A DNA stretch of 64,000 nt, taken from the NCBI GenBank assembly GCA_946699065.1, contig CAMPDV010002077.1, positions 1 through 64,000 on the forward strand. The letters run 5' to 3'. The number at the start of each line of letters is the position of its first letter. Position 1 is the stretch's first letter. A program made the translations under genes and the position numbers. Positions 21,745 to 35,390 of this stretch are shown here, one piece after another. The notes under the pieces are model-generated. The model saw nothing but the letters and a program-made list of their open reading frames with translations. It had not been told where the DNA came from and searched no databases. Source of the DNA: Loxodes magnus (taxonomy: Eukaryota; Ciliophora; Karyorelictea; Loxodida; Loxodidae).

Positions 21745-24700
21745 TTTCATCTTTACACTTTTCTTTATTTTCGACTTCTCATTTTTACTCTTTGAATATT
21801 CTTTTGATTAATTTCTAAATTTTTAAATATCTTTATTCTTTCTAAAATACATTTATGAACATTTTTCGTCTTTACACTTTTCTTTATTTTCGACTTCTCA
21901 TTTTTACTCTTTGAATATTCTTTTGATTAATTTCTAAATTTTTAAATATCTTTATTCTTAATAAAATACATTTATGAACATTTTTCGTCTTTACACTTAC
22001 TTTATTTTCGACTTCTCATTTTTACTCTTTGAATATTCTTTTGATTAATTTCGAAATTTTTAAATATCTTTATTCTTACTAAAATACATTTATGAACATT
22101 GCTCGTCTTTACACTTTTCTTTATTTTCGACTTCTCATTTTTACTCTTCGAATATTCTTTTGATTAATTTCGAAATTTTTAAATATCTTTATTCTTTCCA
22201 AAATACATTTATGAACATTGCTCGTCTTTACATTTTACTTTATTTTCGACTTCTCATTTTTACTCTTTGGATATTCTTTTGATTAATTTCGAAATTTTTA
22301 AATATCTTTATTCTTTCTAAAATACATTTATGAACATTTTTCGACTTTACACTTTTCTTTATTTTCGACTTCTCATTTTTACTCTTTGAATATTCTTTTG
22401 ATTAATTTCTAAATTTTTAAATATCTTTATTCTTAATAAAATACATTTATCAACATTTTTCGTCTTTACACTTTTCTTTATTTTCGACTTCTCATTTTTA
22501 CTCTTTGAATATTCTTTTGATTAATTTCTAAATTTTTAAATATCTTTATTATTAATAAAATACATTTATGAACATTTTTCGTCTTTACACTTTTCTTTAT
22601 TTTCGACTTCTCATTTTTACTCTTTGAATATTCTTTTGATTAATTTCTGAATTTTTAAATATCTTTATTCTTTCTAAAATACATTTATGATTAATTTCGT
22701 CTTTACACTTTTCTTTATTTTCGACTTCTCATTTTTACTCTTTGAATATTCTTTTGATTAATTTCTAAATTTTTAAATATCTTTATTCTTTCTAAAATAC
22801 ATTTATGAACATTTTTCGTCTTTACTCTTTTCTTTATTTTCGACTTCTCATTTTTACTCTTTGGATATTCTTTTGATTAATTTCTAAATTTTTAAATATC
22901 TTTATTCTTTCTAAAATACATTTATGAACATTTTTCGTCTTTACATTTTACTTTATTTTCGACTTCTCATTTTTACTCTTTGAATATTCTTTTGATTAAT
23001 TTCGAAATTTTTAAATATCTTTATTTTTTCCAAAATACATTTATGAACATTGTTCGTCTTAATACTTTTCTTTATTTTCGACTTCTCATTTTACTCTTTG
23101 AATATTCTTTTGATTAATTTCGAAATTTTTAAATATCTTTATTCTTTCTAAAATACAATTTATGAACATTGTTCGTCTTAATACTTTTCTTTATTTTCGA
23201 CTTCTCATTTTTACTCTTCGAATATTCTTTTGATTAATTTCGAAATTTTTAAATATCTTTATTCTTTCCAAAATACATTTATGAACATTGTTCGTCTTAA
23301 TACTTTTCTTTATTTTCGACTTCTCATTTTTACTCTTTGGATATTCTTTTGATTAATTTCTAAATTTTTAAATATCTTTATTCTTTCTAAAATACATTTA
23401 TGAACATTTTTCGTCTTTACATTTTACTTTATTTTCGACTTCTCATTTTTACTCTTTGAATATTCTTTTGATTAATTTCGAAATTTTTAAATATCTTTAT
23501 TCTTACTAAAATACATTTATGAACATTTTCGTCTTTACATTTTTCTTTATTTTCGACTTCTCATTTTTACTCTTTGAATATTCTTTTGATTAATTTCGAA
23601 ATTTTTAAATATCTTTATTCTTACTAAAATACATTTATGAACATTGTTCGTCTTTACACTTTTCTTTATTTTCGACTTCTCATTTTTACTCTTCGAATAT
23701 TCTTTTGATTAATTTCGAAATTTTTAAATATCTTTATTCTTTCCAAAATACATTTATGAACATTGTTCGTCTTAATACTTTTCTTTATTTTCGACTTCTC
23801 ATTTTTACTCTTTGAATATTCTTTTGATTAATTTCGAAATTTTTAAATATCTTTATTCTTTCCAAAATACATTTATGAACATTTTTCGTCTTTACACTTT
23901 TCTTTATTTTCGACTTCTCATTTTTACTCTTTGAATATTCTTTTGATTAATTTCGAAATTTTTAAATATCTTTATTCTTACTAAAATACATTTATGAACA
24001 TTTTCGTCTTTACATTTTTCTTTATTTTCGACTTCTCATTTTTACTCTTTGAATATTCTTTTGATTAATTTCGAAATTTTTAAATATCTTTATTCTTACT
24101 AAAATACATTTATGAACATTGTTCGTCTTAATACTTTTCTTTATTTTCGACTTCTCATTTTTACTCTTTGGATATTCTTTTGATTAATTTCTAAATTTTT
24201 AAATATCTTTATTCTTTCTAAAATACATTTATGAACATTTTCGTCTTTACATTTTTCTTTATTTTCGACTTCTCATTTTTACTCTTTGAATATTCTTTTG
24301 ATTAATTTCGAAATTTTTAAATATCTTTATTTTTTCCAAAATACATTTATGAACATTGTTCGTCTTAATACTTTTCTTTATTTTCGACTTCTCATTTTTA
24401 CTCTTTGAATATTCTTTTGATTAATTTCTAAATTTTTAAATATCTTTATTCTTTCTAAAATACAATTTATGAACATTGTTCGTCTTAATACTTTTCTTTA
24501 TTTTCGACTTCTCATTTTTACTCTTTGAATATTCTTTTGATTAATTTCTAAATTTTTAAATATCTTTATTTTTTCCAAAATACATTTATGAACATTGTTC
24601 GTCTTAATACTTTTCTTTATTTTCGACTTCTCATTTTTACTCTTTGAATATTCTTTTGATTAATTTCGAAATTTTTAAATATCTTTATTCTTTCTAAAAT

Positions 24701-25010
24701 ACATTTATGAACATTGCTCGTCTTTACAATTTACTTTATTTTCGACTTCTCATTTTTACTCTTTGAATATTCTTTTGATTAATTTCGAAATTTTTAAATA
24801 TCTTTATTCTTTCTAAAATACATTTATGAACATTGTTCGTCTTTACATTTTTCTTTATTTTCGACTTCTCATTTTTACTCTTTGAATATTCTTTTGATTA
24901 ATTTCGAAATTTTTAAATATCTTTATTCTTTCCAAAATACATTTATGAACATTTTTCGTCTTTACACTTTTCTTTATTTTCGACTTCTCATTTTTACTCT
25001 TTGAATATTC
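20889..25010 (+). repeat. Domain D: transition zone with tail forms I, II and III
   Basis: About 35 monomers in which all three tail forms alternate and GTTCG or GCTCG becomes common. CTCTCTA and AACTTCGAAA, frequent to the left, are now absent. The AGTATTAAGG block typical of the right half has not yet appeared. CTTCGAA at positions 34-40 starts here (~21675). The zone links two subfamilies gradually, not by a sharp junction. Confidence 0.75.
22411..23289 (+). repeat. Copy 2 of 879-bp block, 1,545-bp spacing
   Basis: It matches 20,866-21,744 at every marker, including the rare ACATTTATCAAC and ATGATTAATTTCG (22689). The monomer just before it contains a unique TTCGACTTTAC tail (~22342). Confidence 0.85.
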
Positions 25011-26090
25011 TTTTGATTAAAGTATTAAGGTTTTAAATATCTTTATTCTTTCTAAAATACATTTATGAACATTTTTCGTCTTAATACTTTTCTTTATTTT
25101 CGACTTCTCATTTTTACTCTTTGAATATTCTTTTGATTAATTTCGAAATTTTTAAATATCTTTATTCTTTCTAAAATACATTTATGAACATTTTTCGTCT
25201 TTACATTTTACTTTATTTTCGACTTCTCATTTTTACTCTTTGAATATTCTTTTGATTAATTTCGAAATTTTTAAATATCTTTATTTTTTCCAAAATACAT
25301 TTATGAACATTGTTCGTCTTAATACTTTTCTTTATTTTCGACTTCTCATTTTTACTCTTTGAATATTCTTTTGATTAATTTCGAAATTTTTAAATATCTT
25401 TATTCTTTCCAAAATACATTTATGAACATTGTTCGTCTTAATACTTTTCTTTATTTTCGACTTCTCATTTTTACTCTTTGAATATTCTTTTGATTAATTT
25501 CGAAATTTTTAAATATCTTTATTTTTTCTAAAATACATTTATGAACATTTTTCGTCTTTACATTTTACTTTATTTTCGACTTCTCATTTTTACTCTTTGA
25601 ATATTCTTTTGATTAATTTCGAAATTTTTAAATATCTTTATTCTTTCTAAAATACATTTATGAACATTGTTCGTCTTAATACTTTTCTTTATTTTCGACT
25701 TCTCATTTTTACTCTTTGAATATTCTTTTGATTAATTTCGAAATTTTTAAATATCTTTATTCTTTCCAAAATACATTTATGAACATTGCTCGTCTTAATA
25801 CTTTTCTTTATTTTCGACTTCTCATTTTTACTCTTTGAATATTCTTTTGATTAATTTCTAAATTTTTAAATATCTTTATTCTCTCTAAAATACATTTATG
25901 AACATTTTTCGTCTTTACATTTTTCTTTATTTTCGACTTCTCATTTTTACTCTTTGAATATTCTTTTGATTAATTTCGAAATTTTTAAATATCTTTATTC
26001 TTTCTAAGATACATTTATGAACATTTTTCGTCTTAATACTTTTCTTTATTTTCGACTTCTCATTTTTACTCTTCGAATATTCTTTTGATT

Positions 26091-26815
26091 AATTTATTAA
26101 TGTTTTAAATATCTTTATTCTTTCTAAGATACATTTATGAACATTGTTCGTCTTAATACTTTTCTTTATTTTCGACTTCTCATTTTTACTCTTTGAATAT
26201 TCTTTTGATTAATTTCGAAATTTTTAAATATCTTTATTTTTTCCAAAATACATTTATGAACATTGTTCGTCTTAATACTTTTCTTTATTTTCGACTTCTC
26301 ATTTTTACTCTTTGAATATTCTTTTGATTAAAGTATTAAGGTTTTAAATATCTTTATTCTTTCTAAAATACATTTATGAACATTTTTCGTCTTTACACTT
26401 TTCTTTATTTTCGACTTCTCATCTTTACTCTTCGAATATTCTTTTGATTAATTTATTAATGTTTTAAATATCTTTATTCTTTCTAAGATACATTTATGAA
26501 CATTGTTCGTCTTAATACTTTTCTTTATTTTCGACTTCTCATTTTTACTCTTTGAATATTCTTTTGATTAATTTCGAAATTTTTAAATATCTTTATTTTT
26601 TCCAAAATACATTTATGAACATTGTTCGTCTTAATACTTTTCTTTATTTTCGACTTCTCATTTTTACTCTTTGAATATTCTTTTGATTAAAGTATTAAGG
26701 TTTTAAATATCTTTATTCTTTCTAAAATACATTTATGAACATTTTTCGTCTTTACACTTTTCTTTATTTTCGACTTCTCATCTTTACTCTTCGAATATTC
26801 TTTTGATTAAAGTAT
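26091..26815 (+). repeat. Trimer repeat (359 bp) with TTTATTAATG monomers
   Basis: The rare centre AATTTATTAATG is at 26091 and 26450 (359 bp apart), and AAGTATTAAG is at 26331 and 26690 (also 359 bp). The order TTTATTAATG monomer, TTCGAAA/TTTTTTCC monomer, AGTATTAAGG monomer is repeated. Length is 3 x 119 + 2 because two of the three monomers have the extra base. A third TTTATTAATG copy is at ~28600. Confidence 0.75.
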
Positions 26816-28654
26816 TAAGGTTTTAAATATCTTTATTCTTTCTAAAATACATTTATGAACATTGTTCGTCTTAATACTTTTCTTTATTTTCGACTTCTCA
26901 TTTTTACTCTTTGAATATTCTTTTGATTAAAGTATTAAGGTTTTAAATATCTTTATTCTTTCTAAAATACATTTATGAACATTGTTCGTCTTAATACTTT
27001 TCTTTATTTTCGACTTCTCATTTTTACTCTTTGAATATTCTTTTGATTAATTTCGAAATTTTTAAATATCTTTATTCTTTCTAAGATACATTTATGAACA
27101 TTGTTCGTCTTAATACTTTTCTTTATTTTCGACTTCTCATTTTTACTCTTTGAATATTCTTTTGATTAATTTCAAAATTTTTAAATATCTTTATTCTTTC
27201 TAAAATACATTTATGAACATTTTTCGTCTTAATACTTTTCTTTATTTTCGACTTCTCATTTTTACTCTTTGAATATTCTTTTGATTAATTTCGAAATTTT
27301 TAAATATCTTTATTCTTACTAAAATACATTTATGAACATTGTTCGTCTTAATACTTTTCTTTATTTTCGACTTCTCATTTTTACTCTTTGAATATTCTTT
27401 TGATTAATTTCGAAATTTTTAAATATCTTTATTCTTTCCAAAATACATTTATGAACATTGTTCGTCTTAATACTTTTCTTTATTTTCGACTTCTCATTTT
27501 TACTCTTTGAATATTCTTTTGATTAAAGTATTAAGGTTTTAAATATCTTTATTCTTTCTAAAATACATTTATGAACATTTTTCGTCTTTACACTTTTCTT
27601 TATTTTCGACTTCTCATTTTTACTCTTTGAATATTCTTTTGATTGAAGTATTAAGGTTTTAAATATCTTTATTCTTTCTAAAATACATTTACGAAAATTT
27701 TTCGTCTTTACATTTTACTTTATTTTCGACTTCTCATTTTTACTCTTTGAATATTCTTTTGATTAATTTCGAAATTTTTAAATATCTTTATTCTTTCTAA
27801 AATACATTTATGAACATTGTTCGTCTTAATACTTTTCTTTATTTTCGACTTCTCATTTTTACTCTTTGAATATTCTTTTGATTAATTTCGAAATTTTTAA
27901 ATATCTTTATTCTTTCTAAAATACATTTATGAACATTGTTCGTCTTAATACTTTTCTTTATTTTCGACTTCTCATTTTTACTCTTTGAATATTCTTTTGA
28001 TTAAAGTATTAAGGTTTTAAATATCTTTATTCTTTCTAAAATACATTTATGAACATTTTTCGTCTTTACACTTTTCTTTATTTTCGACTTCTCATTTTTA
28101 CTCTTTGAATATTCTTTTGATTAATTTCGAAATTTTTAAATATCTTTAATCTTTTTAAAATACATTTATGAACATTGTTCGTCTTAATACTTTTCTTTAT
28201 TTTCGACTTCTCATTTTTACTCTTTGAATATTCTTTTGATTAATTTCGAAATTTTTAAATATCTTTATTTTTTCCAAAATACATTTATGAACATTGTTCG
28301 TCTTAATACTTTTCTTTATTTTCGACTTCTCATTTTTACTCTTTGAATATTCTTTTGATTAATTTCGAAATTTTTAAATATCTTTATTTTTTCCAAAATA
28401 CATTTATGAACATTGTTCGTCTTAATACTTTTCTTTATTTTCGACTTCTCATTTTTACTCTTTGAATATTCTTTTGATTAATTTCGAAATTTTTAAATAT
28501 CTTTATTTTTACTAAAATACATTTATGAACATTGCTCGTCTTTACACTTTTCTTTATTTTCGACTTCTCATCTTTACTCTTCGAATATTCTTTTGATTAA
28601 TTTATTAATGTTTTAAATATCTTTATTCTTACTAAAATACATTTATGAACATTT

Positions 28655-31600
28655 TTCGTCTTAATACTTTTCTTTATTTTCGACTTCTCATTTTTACTCT
28701 TTGAATATTCTTTTGATTAAAGTATTAAGGTTTTAAATATCTTTATTCTTTCTAAAATACATTTATGAACATTTTTCGTCTTTACACTTTTCTTTATTTT
28801 CGACTTCTCATTTTTACTCTTTGAATATTCTTTTGATTAATTTCGAAATTTTTAAATATCTTTAATCTTTCTAAAATACATTTATGAACATTGTTCGTCT
28901 TAATACTTTTCTTTATTTTCGACTTCTCATTTTTACTCTTTGAATATTCTTTTGATTAATTTCGAAATTTTTAAATATCTTTATTTTTTCCAAAATACAT
29001 TTATGAACATTGTTCGTCTTAATACTTTTCTTTATTTTCGACTTCTCATTTTTACTCTTTGAATATTCTTTTGATTAATTTCGAAATTTTTAAATATCTT
29101 TATTTTTTCCAAAATACATTTATGAACATTGTTCGTCTTAATACTTTTCTTTATTTTCGACTTCTCATTTTTACTCTTTGAATATTCTTTTGATTAAAGT
29201 ATTAAGGTTTTAAATATCTTTATTCTTTCTAAAATACATTTATGAACATTTTTCGTCTTAATACTTTTACTTTATTTTCGACTTCTCATTTTTACTCTTT
29301 GAATATTCTTTTGATTAATTTCGAAATTTTTAAATATCTTTATTCTTTCTAAAATACATTTATGAACATTGTTCGTCTTAATACTTTTCTTTATTTTCGA
29401 CTTCTCATTTTTACTCTTCGAATATTCTTTTGATTAATTTCGAAATTTTTAAATATCTTTATTCTTTCTAAAATACAATTTATGAACATTTTTCGTCTTT
29501 ACATTTTACTTTATTTTCGACTTCTCATTTTTACTCTTTGAATATTCTTTTGATTAATTTCGAAATTTTTAAATATCTTTATTCTTTCTAAAATACATTT
29601 ATGAACATTGTTCGTCTTTACATTTTACTTTATTTTCGACTTCTCATTTTTACTCTTTGAATATTCTTTTGATTAATTTCGAAATTTTTAAATATCTTTA
29701 TTCTTACTAAAATACATTTATGAACATTTTTCGTCTTTACATTTTACTTTATTTTCGACTTCTCATTTTTACTCTTTGAATATTCTTTTGATTAATTTCG
29801 AAATTTTTAAATATCTTTATTCTTTCCAAAATACATTTATGAACATTGTTCGTCTTAATACTTTTCTTTATTTTCGACTTCTCATTTTTACTCTTTGGAT
29901 ATTCTTTTGATTAAAGTATTAAGGTTTTAAATATCTTTATTCTTTCTAAAATACATTTATGAACATTGTTCGTCTTAATACTTTTCTTTATTTTCGACTT
30001 CTCATTTTTACTCTTTGAATATTCTTTTGATTAATTTCTGAATTTTTAAATATCTTTATTCTTTCTAAAATACATTTATGATTAATTTCGTCTTTACACT
30101 TTTCTTTATTTTCGACTTCTCATTTTTACTCTTTGAATATTCTTTTGATTAATTTCTAAATTTTTAAATATCTTTATTCTTTCTAAAATACATTTATGAA
30201 CATTGTTCGTCTTAATACTTTTCTTTATTTTCGACTTCTCATTTTTACTCTTTGGATATTCTTTTGATTAATTTCTAAATTTTTAAATATCTTTATTCTT
30301 TCTAAAATACATTTATGAACATTTTTCGTCTTTACATTTTACTTTATTTTCGACTTCTCATTTTTACTCTTTGAATATTCTTTTGATTAATTTCGAAATT
30401 TTTAAATATCTTTATTTTTTCCAAAATACATTTATGAACATTGTTCGTCTTAATACTTTTCTTTATTTTCGACTTCTCATTTTACTCTTTGAATATTCTT
30501 TTGATTAATTTCGAAATTTTTAAATATCTTTATTCTTTCTAAAATACATTTATGAACATTTTTCGTCTTAATACTTTTCTTTATTTTCGACTTCTCATTT
30601 TTACTCTTCGAATATTCTTTTGATTAATTTCGAAATTTTTAAATATCTTTATTCTTTCTAAAATACATTTATGAACATTTTTCGTCTTTACAACTTTATT
30701 TTCGACTTCTCATTTTTACTCTTTGAATATTCTTTTGATTAATTTCGAAATTTTTAAATATTTTTATTCTTTCCAAAATACATTTATGAACATTTTTCGT
30801 CTTAATACTTTTCTTTATTTTCGACTTCTCATTTTTACTCTTTGAATATTCTTTTGATTAAAGTATTAAGGTTTTAAATATCTTTATTCTTTCTAAAATA
30901 CATTTACGAAAATTTTTCGTCTTTACATTTTACTTTATTTTCGACTTCTCATTTTTACTCTTTGAATATTCTTTTGATTAATTTCGAAATTTTTAAATAT
31001 CTTTATTCTTTCTAAAATACATTTATGAACATTGTTCGTCTTAATACTTTTCTTTATTTTCGACTTCTCATTTTTACTCTTCGAATATTCTTTTGATTAA
31101 TTTCGAAATTTTTAAATATCTTTATTCTTTCTAAAATACATTTATGAACATTTTTCGTCTTAATACTTTTCTTTATTTTCGACTTCTCATTTTTACTCTT
31201 CGAATATTCTTTTGATTAATTTCGAAATTTTTAAATATCTTTATTCTTTCTAAAATACATTTATGAACATTTTTCGTCTTAATACTTTTCTTTATTTTCG
31301 ACTTCTCATTTTTACTCTTCGAATATTCTTTTGATTAATTTCGAAATTTTTAAATATCTTTATTCTTACTAAAATACATTTATGAACATTTTTCGTCTTT
31401 ACATTTTACTTTATTTTCGACTTCTCATTTTTACTCTTTGAATATTCTTTTGATTAATTTCGAAATTTTTAAATATCTTTATTCTTTCTAAAATACATTT
31501 ATGAACATTTTTCGTCTTAATACTTTTCTTTATTTTCGACTTCTCATTTTTACTCTTCGAATATTCTTTTGATTAATTTCGAAATTTTTAAATATCTTTA

Positions 31601-31986
31601 TTCTTTCTAAAATACATTTATGAACATTTTTCGTCTTTACATTTTACTTTATTTTCGACTTCTCATTTTTACTCTTTGAATATTCTTTTGATTAATTTCG
31701 AAATTTTTAAATATCTTTATTCTTTCTAAAATACATTTATGAACATTGTTCGTCTTAATACTTTTCTTTATTTTCGACTTCTCATTTTTACTCTTTGAAT
31801 ATTCTTTTGATTAATTTCGAAATTTTTAAATATCTTTATTCTTTCTAAAATACATTTATGAACATTTTTCGTCTTTACATTTTACTTTATTTTCGACTTC
31901 TCATTTTTACTCTTTGAATATTCTTTTGATTAATTTCGAAATTTTTAAATATCTTTATTCTTTCTAAAATACATTTATGAACATTG
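28655..31986 (+). repeat. Copy 1 of 28-monomer higher-order unit (3,332 bp)
   Basis: 28,655-30,297 matches 31,987-33,629 over 1,643 bp at exactly 3,332 bp (28 x 119). Shared rare markers are TAATACTTTTACTTT (29261/32593), ACAATTTATG (29471/32803), TTCTGAA (30037/33369) and ATGATTAATTTCG (30080/33412). A second stretch, 30,796-31,721, matches 34,015-34,940 over 926 bp at 3,219 bp; its shared markers include ACGAAAATTTTTCG (30903/34122). The change of offset equals loss of one monomer plus small indels in the 500 bp between the two stretches. Confidence 0.87.
30690..30710 (+). repeat. Monomer with ~4-bp deletion in tail
   Basis: The tail reads CTTTACAACTTTATTTTCG, lacking about 4 bases of the form III TTTACATTTTACTTTATT. 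It is the shortest monomer I noticed in domain E. It lies in the part of the 28-monomer unit that copy 2 lacks. Confidence 0.75.
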
Positions 31987-34940
31987 TTCGTCTTAATACT
32001 TTTCTTTATTTTCGACTTCTCATTTTTACTCTTTGAATATTCTTTTGATTAAAGTATTAAGGTTTTAAATATCTTTATTCTTTCTAAAATACATTTATGA
32101 ACATTTTTCGTCTTTACACTTTTCTTTATTTTCGACTTCTCATTTTTACTCTTTGAATATTCTTTTGATTAATTTCGAAATTTTTAAATATCTTTAATCT
32201 TTCTAAAATACATTTATGAACATTGTTCGTCTTAATACTTTTCTTTATTTTCGACTTCTCATTTTTACTCTTTGAATATTCTTTTGATTAATTTCGAAAT
32301 TTTTAAATATCTTTATTTTTTCCAAAATACATTTATGAACATTGTTCGTCTTAATACTTTTCTTTATTTTCGACTTCTCATTTTTACTCTTTGAATATTC
32401 TTTTGATTAATTTCGAAATTTTTAAATATCTTTATTTTTTCCAAAATACATTTATGAACATTGTTCGTCTTAATACTTTTCTTTATTTTCGACTTCTCAT
32501 TTTTACTCTTTGAATATTCTTTTGATTAAAGTATTAAGGTTTTAAATATCTTTATTCTTTCTAAAATACATTTATGAACATTTTTCGTCTTAATACTTTT
32601 ACTTTATTTTCGACTTCTCATTTTTACTCTTTGAATATTCTTTTGATTAATTTCGAAATTTTTAAATATCTTTATTCTTTCTAAAATACATTTATGAACA
32701 TTGTTCGTCTTAATACTTTTCTTTATTTTCGACTTCTCATTTTTACTCTTCGAATATTCTTTTGATTAATTTCGAAATTTTTAAATATCTTTATTCTTTC
32801 TAAAATACAATTTATGAACATTTTTCGTCTTTACATTTTACTTTATTTTCGACTTCTCATTTTTACTCTTTGAATATTCTTTTGATTAATTTCGAAATTT
32901 TTAAATATCTTTATTCTTTCTAAAATACATTTATGAACATTGTTCGTCTTTACATTTTACTTTATTTTCGACTTCTCATTTTTACTCTTTGAATATTCTT
33001 TTGATTAATTTCGAAATTTTTAAATATCTTTATTCTTACTAAAATACATTTATGAACATTTTTCGTCTTTACATTTTACTTTATTTTCGACTTCTCATTT
33101 TTACTCTTTGAATATTCTTTTGATTAATTTCGAAATTTTTAAATATCTTTATTCTTTCCAAAATACATTTATGAACATTGTTCGTCTTAATACTTTTCTT
33201 TATTTTCGACTTCTCATTTTTACTCTTTGGATATTCTTTTGATTAAAGTATTAAGGTTTTAAATATCTTTATTCTTTCTAAAATACATTTATGAACATTG
33301 TTCGTCTTAATACTTTTCTTTATTTTCGACTTCTCATTTTTACTCTTTGAATATTCTTTTGATTAATTTCTGAATTTTTAAATATCTTTATTCTTTCTAA
33401 AATACATTTATGATTAATTTCGTCTTTACACTTTTCTTTATTTTCGACTTCTCATTTTTACTCTTTGAATATTCTTTTGATTAATTTCTAAATTTTTAAA
33501 TATCTTTATTCTTTCTAAAATACATTTATGAACATTGTTCGTCTTAATACTTTTCTTTATTTTCGACTTCTCATTTTTACTCTTTGGATATTCTTTTGAT
33601 TAATTTCTAAATTTTTAAATATCTTTATTTTTTCCAAAATACATTTATGAACATTGTTCGTCTTAATACTTTTCTTTATTTTCGACTTCTCATTTTTACT
33701 CTTTGAATATTCTTTTGATTAATTTCGAAATTTTTAAATATCTTTATTTTTTCCAAAATACATTTATGAACATTGTTCGTCTTAATACTTTTCTTTATTT
33801 TCGACTTCTCATTTTTACTCTTTGAATATTCTTTTGATTAATTTCGAAATTTTTAAATATCTTTATTCTTTCTAAAATACAATTTATGAACATTGTTCGT
33901 CTTAATACTTTTCTTTATTTTCGACTTCTCATTTTTACTCTTTGAATATTCTTTTGATTAATTTCGAAATTTTTAAATATCTTTATTCTTTCTAAAATAC
34001 ATTTATGAACATTGTTCGTCTTAATACTTTTCTTTATTTTCGACTTCTCATTTTTACTCTTTGAATATTCTTTTGATTAAAGTATTAAGGTTTTAAATAT
34101 CTTTATTCTTTCTAAAATACATTTACGAAAATTTTTCGTCTTTACATTTTACTTTATTTTCGACTTCTCATTTTTACTCTTTGAATATTCTTTTGATTAA
34201 TTTCGAAATTTTTAAATATCTTTATTCTTTCTAAAATACATTTATGAACATTGTTCGTCTTAATACTTTTCTTTATTTTCGACTTCTCATTTTTACTCTT
34301 CGAATATTCTTTTGATTAATTTCGAAATTTTTAAATATCTTTATTCTTTCTAAAATACATTTATGAACATTTTTCGTCTTAATACTTTTCTTTATTTTCG
34401 ACTTCTCATTTTTACTCTTCGAATATTCTTTTGATTAATTTCGAAATTTTTAAATATCTTTATTCTTTCTAAAATACATTTATGAACATTTTTCGTCTTA
34501 ATACTTTTCTTTATTTTCGACTTCTCATTTTTACTCTTCGAATATTCTTTTGATTAATTTCGAAATTTTTAAATATCTTTATTCTTACTAAAATACATTT
34601 ATGAACATTTTTCGTCTTTACATTTTACTTTATTTTCGACTTCTCATTTTTACTCTTTGAATATTCTTTTGATTAATTTCGAAATTTTTAAATATCTTTA
34701 TTCTTTCTAAAATACATTTATGAACATTTTTCGTCTTAATACTTTTCTTTATTTTCGACTTCTCATTTTTACTCTTCGAATATTCTTTTGATTAATTTCG
34801 AAATTTTTAAATATCTTTATTCTTTCTAAAATACATTTATGAACATTTTTCGTCTTTACATTTTACTTTATTTTCGACTTCTCATTTTTACTCTTTGAAT
34901 ATTCTTTTGATTAATTTCGAAATTTTTAAATATCTTTATT
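31987..34940 (+). repeat. Copy 2 of 28-monomer higher-order unit
   Basis: Directly follows copy 1. It is one monomer shorter because the 30,298-30,795 stretch is replaced by a different set of monomers (33,630-34,014). Elsewhere the marker order is the same. Before position 31,987 and after 34,940 the sequence reverts to unmatched order. Confidence 0.85.
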
Positions 34941-35390
34941 TTTTCCAAAATACATTTATGAACATTGTTCGTCTTAATACTTTTCTTTATTTTCGACTTC
35001 TCATTTTTACTCTTTGAATATTCTTTTGATTAATTTCGAAATTTTTAAATATCTTTATTCTTACTATAATACATTTATGAACATTTTTCGTCTTTACATT
35101 TTACTTTATTTTCGACTTCTCATTTTTACTCTTTGAATATTCTTTTGATTAATTTCGAAATTTTTAAATATCTTTATTCTTTCTAAAATACATTTATGAA
35201 CATTTTTCGTCTTTACATTTTACTTTATTTTCGACTTCTCATTTTTACTCTTTGAATATTCTTTTGATTAATTTCGAAATTTTTAAATATCTTTATTCTT
35301 TCTAAAATACATTTATGAACATTGTTCGTCTTAATACTTTTCTTTATTTTCGACTTCTCATTTTTACTCTTTGAATATTCTTTTGATTAA

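Noticed and set aside
25021..25040. AGTATTAAGG as a mobile-element insertion or target site
   Set aside because: It replaces bases with a net gain of only one, has no flanking duplication, and is embedded in ordinary monomer sequence.
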